DNA of 64,000 nucleotides from Yponomeuta sedellus. Its lineage: Eukaryota; Arthropoda; Insecta; Lepidoptera; Yponomeutidae. Position 1 is the first letter of the stretch. Every line of letters starts with the position of its first letter. The stretch covers positions 24,281,714 through 24,345,713 of the forward strand of contig OW203725.1 of the NCBI GenBank assembly GCA_934045075.1, given 5' to 3'. A program made the position numbers and the translations under genes. The notes beneath the pieces are model-generated. The model saw only the letters and a program-made list of their open reading frames with translations. It ran no database searches and had not been told where the DNA came from. Shown piece after piece: positions 41,426 to 50,676 of the stretch.

Positions 41426-41955
41426 ATAATTAATATTATTTTATTTATTTTATATTATAAGTATTAGTGAGGTATTTCGACACTTCGTACAAACTTAAGT
41501 AGGTCAAGGTGTTGTAATTCGCCAGAAGCCAGTTATCAGCTCTCATATTCGCTAAGTAAATCCTTGTAAATCAATCTCGAGAAAATTAATAGAAAAGCTC
41601 GAGAGGCCTTTCAAAAATGTTGTGATGATCAGGCATTTTTTTCGCCCCAGCTCTTATCGAAGGAAAAATGTTCTAAGAAATAACGTAGAATAAAAAGACG
41701 CAAGAGTTTCTCTCATAGGTACATAGATAAGATAAGATAAAATATTCTTTATTGTACACCATAGCACATATTATAAAACATGTAAACATAGATGAAACAT
41801 TTTCCATTCTCGTGGCAATCTCGCCCGTATTTTAACTGAGTAGGGTGCATACGTTACGATTGTTGCGTCAAATGTATCTACAATCAACGCTGACAACCTC
41901 TTTTCGACACCTTTCTCGAGAAATGGGTCGTTTTCAGCACAAATTCACAAAGCAA
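41426..41955. other. Intronic stretch
   Basis: GATAAGATAAGATAAAATAT with TTTATTGTACACC near 41730 resembles a retroelement tail; otherwise nothing. Confidence 0.35.
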
Positions 41956-42518
41956 GACCCTCCGGACGACTTTGATATTTTCTTAAACTCGACTCTTTCC
42001 AAACTCGTCTCTTTTCAACTTGCCATCTCTTTACTTTATTGCTTTTTTAAAATTGACTCTTTCCTAACTCTTCTTTTTTTTAACTTGCCTCTTTCTTGCT
42101 TGTCCTCTCTTTTAAACTTGTCTCTTTCCTAACTTGATTCCTTCCTAATTCGTTTCAAGTGTAACTTGGTGTTTTGCTTAGTCGCTGTTTTAACCTTAAC
42201 CATCCTTAACCTTAAGCTTGGTAGTTGGGATCCCTCCGGACGATCGATTAAAACCTACTTGAATGACAAGCCTTGTTGTTTGTTGTTGTTGTTTCATTGC
42301 TAGTTACTTGCTCCAAAAAACGGCGAGTTAAAAAAGAGACGAGTTGGGAAAGTGTCACGGTAAAAACATGCCGAAGTCATCCAGAGTAGACAAGAGTTAG
42401 GAAAGAGTAAATTTTAAAAAAGAGACAAAGTAAAGAGATTGCAAGTTAAAAAAGAGACGAGTTTGGAAAGAGTCGAGCTTAAGAAAATGGACGACTTTGA
42501 CATTTTGAGTGGAGGGTC
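41956..42518. mobile_element. Foldback element with internally repetitive arms
   Basis: The ends are GACCCTCC and GGAGGGTC. Arms of about 170-190 bp (to about 42145 and from about 42305) are inverted. Each is built of degenerate units of the type AACTCGTCTCTTTT / AACTTGCCTCTTTC, 15-25 bp long. The central 160 bp has ACCTTAACCATCCTTAACCT and GTTGTTTGTTGTTGTTG. Tandem subrepeats inside long inverted ends recall Drosophila Foldback elements. Open frames inside are by-products. Confidence 0.75.
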
Positions 42519-42520
42519 AA

Positions 42521-42643
42521 AGATGGTACTTACAGGCGTGGCCATAGAAGAAACGGAAGACGGCCGTCAAAATTAGTTTGTGCTGAGCAAAATTTGACAG
42601 ACCTGTCCTTGTTCTTGTATGTGCACGCCTACAAGTTCCATCT
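42521..42643. mobile_element. Short MITE, 123 bp
   Basis: AGATGGTACTTACAGGCGTG and CACGCCTACAAGTTCCATCT are inverted ends (17 of 20 match). It lies directly beside the foldback element. Confidence 0.7.
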
Positions 42644-43734
42644 ATGAAGTGCTTTGTGCTGAAAACGGTTCATTATCCCAATATGAAAATGTTCATGGGA
42701 AAATTCAGTGCTGTTATCATGTTTCCAAACATGTAACGACAATATGTAACGTTGTAGACTTTTAGTCCGGATCCACTTACGGTTGCTGTTATATCGGAAG
42801 AGTCCGACCAGGTTTCGCTCCGATTCGAAGTCTACAATGTGTTGTGCTTACGAAAGTTTTAGTTCAAAAATATGTAACGTGTTTTTTTCTTTGCCGTAAT
42901 TCGGAATCTGTAGTACCTCCTAAGTATGTAGTATTTCTGTATTTTCCCAGCCTGTATAACAGGAAAGCGTGTAGCATCATTAACTGGAATAATTTATTGG
43001 ATGACCGGGCTATTTCACGGAAGCTTATTTTAATCGCGACTAAGCCATAGTTTGGTGAAGATAACTTTCTTACTGTTTCTTGCTTGTGGAATGTACGTCT
43101 GTAACAAAATGAATGAAAACGACAGCCACAGAGTCTATTCGCAAGTAAATACATGTATAAGTAGGTAAATTTGTGATCTCATGTGCTGGTATGCAATAAA
43201 GAATTACTTGTCTTAAAGGAGTACCTAGCAAATATTTTCACTTGGGAACTTCATTATTATGATTTTTTTTGTTGAACCAGTAAAGATTATGCAATGGGCG
43301 GGCTTAATACTTAATATTAACTCTTAAATAATAACATACATACTGCGACAAAACTACTTCCTGCCCGGTAGTGAGGAAACAGTAGTCGACAGAACAGAAA
43401 TGTTGATACTGAAAATGTGGCCGGAGCCACCAAAAATCTAAAGATTGTCTGGAAGCTTTGAGCTATCAGGGCCTTAATATAAGGGTATGAAAGAAAACGG
43501 TTAGTATTAAGCACAATCTTTATTACCTAACGTTTATTTACATACAGTAGCAATAGTATAATTGTGAAACCTTAGTATCTAAACCCAGACAATGACTTAC
43601 TAATTAAATTTTGAAAAGCTCAGAGCAGAGCGGGGTCGCTACAGAAAGTGGTTCTTATATTGGTTCACAAGTTACACGGTCTAAAGTTGTTAGTCCCTAC
43701 TTAAAATCAAATTGCCATCAATTTCAATAATTAT
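42644..43734. other. Intronic stretch, nothing recognised
   Basis: Short opposing frames at 42844-43154 carry no motif. Confidence 0.35.
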
Positions 43735-43920
43735 ATTTATAAACCTATTTAGAGGCTAAAAATTTCACCCATGCCGGGATTCGAACTCGCAACCTCTGGC
43801 TATCCGTGCCAGAGGTTGCGAGTTCGAATCCCGGCATGGGTGAAATTTTTAGCCTCTAAATAGGTTTTTAAATTTGTTCCTTAGCACGGGTTAGTGCATT
43901 AAAATAAAAATTGTATAATT
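43735..43920. mobile_element. tRNA-like foldback family, near-perfect short palindrome
   Basis: From AAACCTATTTAGAGGCTAAA the left arm runs into AACCTCTGGC, loop TATCCGT, then the complementary right arm GCCAGAGGTTGCGAGTTCGA to CTCTAAATAGGTTTTTAAAT. Both arms keep only the B-box half; the centre and both A-box halves are gone. Confidence 0.88.
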
Positions 43921-44144
43921 ATATTTATGTCTTTAAATCCTAATTCCCTACTTTATAATAATAATTTAAATTGTTTCACAGACCTTGCCAAGAAGCACCT
44001 TCCTGTGAAGTCAATCCGGCAGCCAAAAATAGCAGCTGTTTCTCTACAGCGAAAAGAGAACACTGCCCCAAACGAAATCTCCAATAGTTACAATAAAAAA
44101 ATTATGAATAAATAAATAAACAGAGTATTGTAGAAACGACTTGA
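43921..44144. other. Intronic stretch, nothing recognised
   Basis: A 62-codon frame without motif. Confidence 0.35.
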
Positions 44145-44737
44145 CTGCGACTTAATGAACGTTTTAAAACTAAATATTTAATTAGTGTGCAATACGAGCA
44201 AAATCTTAAAATAAATTAAGAGCGAAATTGGTAAAAAAATGGCGCACCAAATGAAGTGAACCCTATTTTATAAAATCCATTTTTCCTCAAAGCTCACGTT
44301 GCTCAATTTCTGTACCTTCACGTCGCAATGAAACTTTTCAAGAACAAATTTTAAATTTGTTTTACAGCAATGAAGATTTTTTAATTCGATTCAAAAAAGT
44401 CTTAAGAGTCCTTAATATCGAAACGTCTGCATAATAAAGCAACTTTAGACATTTAAAACTTGCGATGAAATATGGCGGCGGCGAGAAAGTTTATAGACTT
44501 TCAGTCTGAAACTTGCTATATTAGCGAAATCGGTGGCCTTCTTGACCTGCCTACAATTAACCTCCCAAGTACTTTTACCAAGTGCAGTTTTAAAATGTAG
44601 AATGAGTAGTGTAAAAGAATGTATACACAAATTAATATGACATAGTATCATGAATAATCGCGATAAGACCCGTTTAGTATATAACTACGAATAGGACATA
44701 TTTATTTCAGGTTTTTTTATGCAGATTATAGACATCT
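44145..44737. other. Intronic stretch with fragments
   Basis: GCGACTTAATGAACGTT at 44150 is a family I scrap, and ATAAGACCCGTTTAGTATA at 44663 is an end of the element type seen at 39120. Nothing else. Confidence 0.4.
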
Positions 44738-44960
44738 CACTACAGGCCCTTCTCTCAGAAAGAGATAGGTAGATAGATAGAGAACACTTTATTGCACAAC
44801 CAGAAAAGTATTACAACCATGATTCTTAAATCTAAGTCATGTAATAAGAGAGAATATGAGCTTATCACGTGCCCACCGTGGATTAGCAATTTCAAGCGCT
44901 GAGGTAGTTGGACACCTCAGACACTCAGGTTACCTCAAGATGTTTTCCTTCACAGTTAAC
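44738..44960 (-). mobile_element. Modular SINE body F (reverse), with insertion in the AG run
   Basis: CACTACAGGCCCTTCTCTCA and TGAGCTTATCACGTGCCCAC to CAGACACTCAGGTTACCTC. The insert at about 44763-44850 starts AGATAGGTAGATAGATAGAG with ACTTTATTGCACAACC. Confidence 0.7.
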
Positions 44961-45012
44961 GAGTATTGCTACTTATACTCGTAGTAGCAATACTTTACAA
45001 ATGTAAATAATT

Positions 45013-45225
45013 ATGTTATTTTTAATGCAATAACCCGTGCTAATTACAATTTAAAAAAAACGTACGTAATACAGAGAGTATTGTAAAGAGGTTTGAAATT
45101 TCACTGATGCCGTGCCGGTGAGTCGCCCATTAGCTCAGGTGGAAGAGCGCTGGCACGGATAGCCAGAGGTCGCGGGTTCGAATCCCGGCATAGGTGGAAT
45201 TTTTAGTCTCTAAATAGGTTTTTTT
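45013..45225 (+). mobile_element. tRNA-like foldback family, right arm
   Basis: GCAATAACCCGTGCTAATTA, then CGTACGTAATACAGAGAGTA and the arm with TTAGCTCAGGTGGAAGAGCG, GGGTTCGAATCCCGGC and ATTTTTAGTCTCTAAATAGG. Confidence 0.78.
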
Positions 45226-45326
45226 TAATGTAAATAAGTTAGAAATCAATGTCATTGTTACATGGCGGGATTCGAACGCACGACCTCTCGATTAAGAAGC
45301 CGGTGTTATACCGCTCCGCTGCCTTC
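45226..45326 (-). mobile_element. tRNA-like sequence fragment
   Basis: In reverse: GCAGCGGAGCGGTATAACAC and GTGCGTTCGAATCCCGCC (B-box). Probably a SINE head; single copy. Confidence 0.4.
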
Positions 45327-45669
45327 GATATCAACCCTTGTATGTCCCCACTGCTGGGGCACGGGTCTCTTCCTGGATCGCAGGAAGGCTAGGCCATACT
45401 CCACCACAGGGGGCCCAGTCCGGGTTGGTTGGATTGTGAGATAGTGGCGGGCCTTACTGTCAGAAGTCATCAAGCCCTTTTATAAGGCCTTTGACATGGC
45501 TTAAAACTGCCATTACATGACAGCCAGTTGCGAAGCGCGAAAGCGCTTGAAAAAAATGCCACAAGCGGTAATCACGGGACAGTCACCCATCCTGCACCTG
45601 ACCGCGCCTGTTGTTCCTTAACTCAAGTGATTGATTCCAATCACTCCGTTCGACTAGGCCACAAGCGCT
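45327..45669 (-). mobile_element. 5S-derived SINE, internal deletion
   Basis: In the minus sense: TAGCGCTTGTGGCCTAGTCG, AAGGAACAACAGGCGCGGTC, GTGCAGGATGGGTGACTGTC, 3' end CAAGGGTTGATATCG. It lacks part of the GGCACGTTAAGC segment. Confidence 0.82.
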
Positions 45670-46115
45670 ACCTACCACCGCTCATTAAACTGTTAGTTGT
45701 ACAGAAAAAAGGTATAGAGCATATTATACTGAAATAAATAAGTCACTCTGAAATGTTTCTGGTGGTACGAAAATGCTGCTTCCCAATTTAAACTAATCGC
45801 GTTTAGTTTGAACCGTGAAATAGGACTTCCGTAGCCTTAACAGGCATACCAGCAACTAGGCAACAAAACTACCTCTTAGAACTTATGGCACTTATTACTA
45901 CATCTTAAGTACGAGAATCCAACGATAAAATCCATGTTGCCACTTCGGACTTCACCGAGTTTGCCGCCAGAGTCAATTTGCCGTAACATCGTGTTTGAAG
46001 GAAGTTTCTTGCAAGGTAGAACTTCGTACAGTGAGCTGCTCAGAACACATCTTATTATGTAAAGGACATAAGATATTGCGGATACACACTATTTTATGCC
46101 CTTTACGTAATGAAT
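45670..46115. other. Intronic stretch, nothing recognised
   Basis: No exon or listed repeat. Confidence 0.35.
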
Positions 46116-46474
46116 CGCTCGTAGCCCGGGCTGCCTGAGTAATCTTAAATGATCACGAAGGTTAAGCAACATAGGACGCGTTCAGTGTATGCATGGGTGA
46201 CCGTCTATGACTAACGCTAGTGGCATTTTTCCGAGCGGTTCCGTGCTTCGCAAGGCACGTTAAGCAGTTGGCGCCGACTGCCGTCGATAAATGGCAGTCG
46301 TTAAGCCAACTCAGAGGCCTTAGGGCGGCTTTAAAACTTCTGACAGTAGGATCAGCCACTAGTCTTGCAAGCGTCTACCAATCTGGACTTGGCCCCAGTG
46401 GTGGAGTACCTACACCTGCCCCAAGCAAGAGACCTGTGCCCCTCAGTGGGGACATAAATGGGTTGATGATGATA
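46116..46474 (+). mobile_element. 5S-derived SINE, second subfamily
   Basis: Head CGCTCGTAGCCCGGGCTGCC, 5S-like GATCACGAAGGTTAAGCAAC, GCGTTCAGTGTATGCATGGG and TGACCGTCTATGAC. The body has GGCAGTCGTTAAGCCAACTC and a 3' end GGACATAAATGGGTTGATGA. It differs from the main type in head and tail. Confidence 0.82.
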
Positions 46475-46499
46475 CACAATAGGAATTGGATATTTGTTT

Positions 46500-46775
46500 G
46501 GTATGTTTTATCCGGCATGTACCAAAGACTTGGTTTTCTCGTTTAAGTATTTTGTGACTTTATAGGAGCAATACCACGCGCTAACTGTGAAGGAAAACAT
46601 CGTGAGGATACCTGAGAGGCCGAGGTGTTCAAATAAGTACCTCAGCGCTAGAAATTGTCAATCCGCGGTGGACACGCGTGGTAATTAAGCACATACTCTC
46701 TCTCTCTATCTCTCTCTTTCTCTCTCTATCCCTCTCTATATCTCTCTCTTTCACTCTCTCTCTCTCTGAGAGGCC
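46500..46775 (+). mobile_element. Modular SINE: common module + body F
   Basis: CCGGCATGTACCAAAGACTT, GGAAAACATCGTGAGGATAC, GTACCTCAGCGCTAGAAATT, GGACACGCGTGGTAATTAAG and an expanded CTCTCTCTCTAT run (46697-46772). Confidence 0.8.
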
Positions 46776-47434
46776 TCAAATACAAAACGATAAAATTACG
46801 TTTTCATGACAATAAATAGCAAAAATAGCCATATAAAATATATTTTAATTAAAATATGATATTTGAGATCAGATTTACCCTATCATAAGGTAGTCGTGTC
46901 TTCTTTGTCTTCTGAATAAAAAACAAGCCAAGTTATCCTTGAAAAGCGGGACAGTGCCTGTTTTGCGCAGGTCATCCCGCCCGACACCTAAAAATCAGGA
47001 CGTCAAATTTCTGGACATCTGGCAAAGCTGGTTTCAGCCCACAAGTAATATACTTGAGGAGCTGAATCCGTAGGTGGATGAGTATGGCGGAGGACATAGC
47101 GGAACTGGCGTGCAGGGTCTACGACCAGCAGTGGACGAGAATGGGCTGATTTATTGATCTGCAGGTGACTGTACTACCACAGAGGGTAGGTACCTACTAC
47201 GTAACTTGGACCACTAGCTTCCTCTAAACTTGGTGTTCATATGCGGCAAGTAGCGTTGCTTACAAATGATTTCAAGTTCGAAGCGCTACTACGGGGCTCC
47301 CTAAAACTCCTCTGAAAAGTCTCTAGTTTACTACACGCAGTTTAAAACGAAATATTAGGCTTTACGGTATACGCGCTTTATAGTGGCGCTGTAGTACGCA
47401 TGTAGCCTCATTATTAAGCGAAGTAGCACTATTA
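46776..47434. other. Intronic stretch with one LINE tail scrap
   Basis: GGTCTACGACCAGCAGTGGA, GAATGGGCTGATTTATTGA at 47118 matches the RTE-related tail at 34440. Nothing else. Confidence 0.45.
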
Positions 47435-47590
47435 GTTTAAAAACCTAATTAGAGGCTAAAAAATCCACCCATGCCGGGAATCGAACCCGCGACCTCTGGC
47501 TATCCGTGCCAGCGCTCTTCCAATTGAGCTAATGGGCGACTCACCGGCATCAGTGTAATTTCGAACCTCTACAATATTCTCGGTATTACT
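47435..47590 (-). mobile_element. tRNA-like foldback family, single arm
   Basis: TTAGAGGCTAAAAAATCCAC, GGGAATCGAACCCGCGACCT, CAATTGAGCTAATGGGCGAC, then CTCACCGGCATCAGTG. Confidence 0.75.
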
Positions 47591-47609
47591 TTAAGTTTAG
47601 TCAGCACTT

Positions 47610-47732
47610 TTTATTGTAGCCTATAAACCTACCACTGTAGGCCACCGGCCATCTCATCTTAATTACCACGCGCGCCCGCCGCGGATTGGCAATATCAAGC
47701 GCTGAGGTATTTAAAAACCTCAGACACTCAGG
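47610..47732 (-). mobile_element. Modular SINE body F (reverse), partial
   Basis: CTATAAACCTACCACTGTAG, TTAATTACCACGCGCGCCCG and CAAGCGCTGAGGTATTTAAA. Confidence 0.65.
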
Positions 47733-47775
47733 TCAGTCATCACCTAACATAGAATATAAGCATATGCACAATATT

Positions 47776-48341
47776 ATTTAACGACTTCTCTGTCCAAGAG
47801 TCGTAGGTATGTATATGACTCCGAGGACTGTATTGGAACAAGTTTATGAGTAACATTTGACTCATTTTCAATACATCTTCGGACATACAGCTATCTAACT
47901 GGGGGAGGAATTAGCATTGTAAACCATTCCATTTTTGTGTAAACCAAAGTATAAGTTTGGAGTTGAACTTAAAAATTAAAATTTTAATTAAAACTGTTTT
48001 TATACGGATTTATGCTCGTTTATTACATTTTTACAATTTTCCGACGTTTCGGCACTTTTTCAGGTGCCGTGGTGAGTACCGAAACGTCGGAAAATTGTAA
48101 AAATGTAATAAACGAGCATAAATCCGTATAAAAACAGTTTTAATTATGTCTAGTGCTCGTGTTAACCTTAGAAAATACTAAAATTTTAATTTCAACTCCC
48201 AAATGTTTAATTTTTAAATTTAATTAAATATTTTATTTTATAGTTTATGTATGGCTTGTGATCTCACTAACATATTCAGTTTTAATACTTTTAATATTTT
48301 ACTAACAACCTATGGATATGTCGGACAGGGAAGTTGTTAAT
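47776..48341. mobile_element. MITE copy 2 (see 13266) with large insertion
   Basis: Left end TTAACGACTTCTCTGTCCAA with TTTGACTCATTTTCAATACA to CAGCTATCTAACTG. The right end GGACAGGGAAGTTGTTAA returns only at 48324. About 390 bp, including the perfect hairpin, lies between. Confidence 0.7.
47986..48145. repeat. Perfect long hairpin, 67-nt arms, 26-nt loop
   Basis: The left arm 47986-48052 (ending TTTTCCGACGTTTCGG) and right arm 48079-48145 (starting CCGAAACGTCGGAAAA) are exact complements. The loop reads CACTTTTTCAGGTGCCGTGG and six more bases. Confidence 0.93.
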
Positions 48342-48544
48342 CTTCACATCTTACAATATAATAGAACTCGCACCACCTATGATAACATTTCTATTCTCCA
48401 ACCTACGTCACCAACTGCTATTTCATACAAGAGCTTCGTACACGTTTGTCCGACTTTTACTCTACATCTTTGACATAAGAACGATTCGAAGTCTAGAAAC
48501 TAGATGTCAGAGGAAACTAGATACATACCACAGCGCCATTTGAT

Positions 48545-48905
48545 GGAATGTAGCAAAAACGAAGGGAGAAAGATTGACGAAAGTAATATATATTGCGAAT
48601 CGGAGTGGAAGGGCTGGTAAGGGACGTCCCAGACGGACATACATCGACCAAACAGGGGATTTATTAGCAAATGGAAAGATAAAAAGTACCCGGAACCAGC
48701 GTGCGTGCACGCAACGACTTATGAACGTTGATGAAGCGAAGGTGATCTGTCAGGATCGTGGCCAGTGGCAGTCCCTGGTCTCTGCCTACCCCGCTGGGAT
48801 TCAGCAACCTAATGATTCCAACCACATTTATATATTGTAAGCCCTCCAGAGTTATACTAATTTGAACAACAAACGTCAGAATTTCGACAGTAAGAGAGCA
48901 TTAAA
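48545..48905 (+). mobile_element. LINE 3' coding end and tail
   Basis: An open frame from 48574 reads MTKVIYIANRSGRAGKGRPR, then RTYIDQTGDLLANGKIKS, NQRACTQRLMNVDEAKVICQ, DRGQWQSLVSAYPAGIQQP and a stop near 48838. The 3' region is GCCCTCCAGAGTTATAC. It is the polymerase C-terminus only, close to the copy at 60610. Confidence 0.78.
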
Positions 48906-48949
48906 ATGTGAAAATTACTTTGCTAAATTCCATTAAAAAGTTAAAATTA

Positions 48950-49167
48950 CTTTGCTGAATTCCGCCAAAAATCCCACACGCACCATGCGGTTAGTTAATG
49001 CACCGCCCTCCCAAGCAGAAGCAAGACACAAACACATCACCACCGACACCAATACTTGTGTGAGAAAGCGAAAACGCGTTTCGCCTCTAACACGAGGCAT
49101 CCTCAGGTTCACAAGGCTCACAAGCCTGAGGATGCCTCGTGGAAGCCTTTGGCGGAATTTAGCAAAG
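48950..49167. repeat. Nested inverted repeats of an unidentified element
   Basis: TTTGCTGAATTCCGCCAAA (48950) pairs with TTTGGCGGAATTTAGCAAA (49149). Inside, CACGAGGCATCCTCAGG (49091) pairs exactly with CCTGAGGATGCCTCGTG (49125) around a 17-nt loop. It carries GCGAAAACGCGTTTCGCC. Confidence 0.75.
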
Positions 49168-49774
49168 TCATTTTCCCATTTTAATGCTATTATGGACTTT
49201 CCCATATATTATCGTTCAAGAGAACCAAGGAGCTATTGCAATAGTCTAAATCTCAAATTCCAAAGTAATTTGACAGATTGGAATCGTTCGGATTTGGTGC
49301 GTGTAATATTAGAGCTAATAAATGTTCTGTCTCAGGTGTACAGTAACGTTTCGCACCAGCCCCGGGGTCACGTGTACCGAGGGTAACCCTTCGGACGCGT
49401 GTAACTTCAACCTCCAATAATCCTTGACTCTAACCAACTTTTTGGGCTAGGAGAGGGCAGTGTCCCCACTAGCGGGGACACTGGCGGGGGCGGGGGCTCT
49501 AGTAGTTGGGCGATCGAAGACTGCCGTTTGCAGTTTTTATAGACTTTCTAAGAACCAAATTTCACTCCCTAGATCGCGCTGAAGCAATGTTTCTAGTTGC
49601 TGTTATGTTTCGAACAACATCTTAAAATGGGAGATCTAGAGCGAGCCGATGCGAATGTGCAAAGTGACGAATGGATTTTACAGAATTGATAGGCAGATAT
49701 CAGCGAAGACCTTTTTATTAATATGGCCATAATCATGTTTCCTTATAACTAAAATACTCTAAATTCAACAGTTT
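49168..49774. other. Intronic stretch, nothing recognised
   Basis: GTGTCCCCACTAGCGGGGACAC at 49461 is a small hairpin (GTGTCCCC/GGGGACAC). Confidence 0.4.
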
Positions 49775-50130
49775 GCTCATAGCCCCGGTTGTTTAAGTGA
49801 TCTTAAACGATCACGAAGGCTAAGCAACACAGGGCGCGTTCAGTGCATGGATGGGCAAACCGTCTATAACTAAAGCTAGTGGCATTTTTTCAAGCGGTTC
49901 GGTGCTTCGCAAGGCACGTTTAGCAGTTGGTGCCGGCTGCCGTCGATAGATGGCAGTCGTTAAGCCAAATGAGAGGCCTTAGGGCGGCTTGAAAACTTCT
50001 GACAGTAAGACCAGCCACTAGTCTTGCAAGCCTTCACCAATCCCGGACTTGGTCCCCGTGGAGTAGGACCTTTACCTTCCTCAGGGAAGAGACCTGTACC
50101 CCATCGGTGGGGACATAATGGATTGATGAT
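49775..50130 (+). mobile_element. 5S-derived SINE, second subfamily
   Basis: Head GCTCATAGCCCCGGTTGTTT, 5S-like ACGATCACGAAGGCTAAGCA, GGGCGCGTTCAGTGCATGGA, body GTTAAGCCAAATGAGAGGCC, 3' end GGACATAATGGATTGATGAT. Confidence 0.82.
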
Positions 50131-50239
50131 GAGTAGAACTATAATAGTGAACTCTTGAGAATCTAAGTTCTTCTTATCGTGATAGATATCCAACGTGTAG
50201 CTTGCGTCTTTGGGGCTTATATTTTTACAATTTTTTGTT

Positions 50240-50420
50240 TTTAATGGCTATTAGAGGCTAAAAACTCCAACCTTGCCGGGACTCGAACCCGCGACCTCTG
50301 GCTAACCGTGCCAGCGATGCCCAACTGAGCCAATGGGCAACTACCGGTATCAGTGAAATTTCGAACCTCTTTACAATACTCTGTGTTATGTACAGGCAGC
50401 ACACAGAACAATTAAATCAA
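50240..50420 (-). mobile_element. tRNA-like foldback family, single arm
   Basis: TTAGAGGCTAAAAACTCCAA, CGGGACTCGAACCCGCGACC, CCAACTGAGCCAATGGGCAA, then TACCGGTATCAGTGAAATTT and a short centre piece. Confidence 0.75.
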
Positions 50421-50676
50421 TAGAAGAAACGATGGTCACGTGACAGCGTACACGCCTAATTGTCAAAACGATACCTTGATGCCTTGAGTAAGAGTCTAAA
50501 TTAAGATGGTATTGTAACTAAACAAAGTGTTATCACTTGTTATCTTTTCAAAGTTAGTCGGGTTGTTGCGTGTTTATAATCTCAGCAGTCGTCTGACGGA
50601 TTATTTCATAACTTGAAATAATTAAGAAATTTGAGAGGAAAAAAACAATTGTGTGATATTGTATACTAAATGTACA
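50421..50676. other. Leader region ahead of the THAP gene
   Basis: Possible 5' untranslated/promoter sequence of the THAP gene; no clear core promoter was recognised. Confidence 0.4.

Noticed and set aside
41845..42132. 95-residue Ser/Leu-rich protein
   Set aside because: Reads through the repetitive left arm of the foldback element.
46697..46772. CRISPR-like or regulatory array
   Set aside because: Simple CT microsatellite within a SINE; no spacers. No CRISPR is expected in an animal genome.
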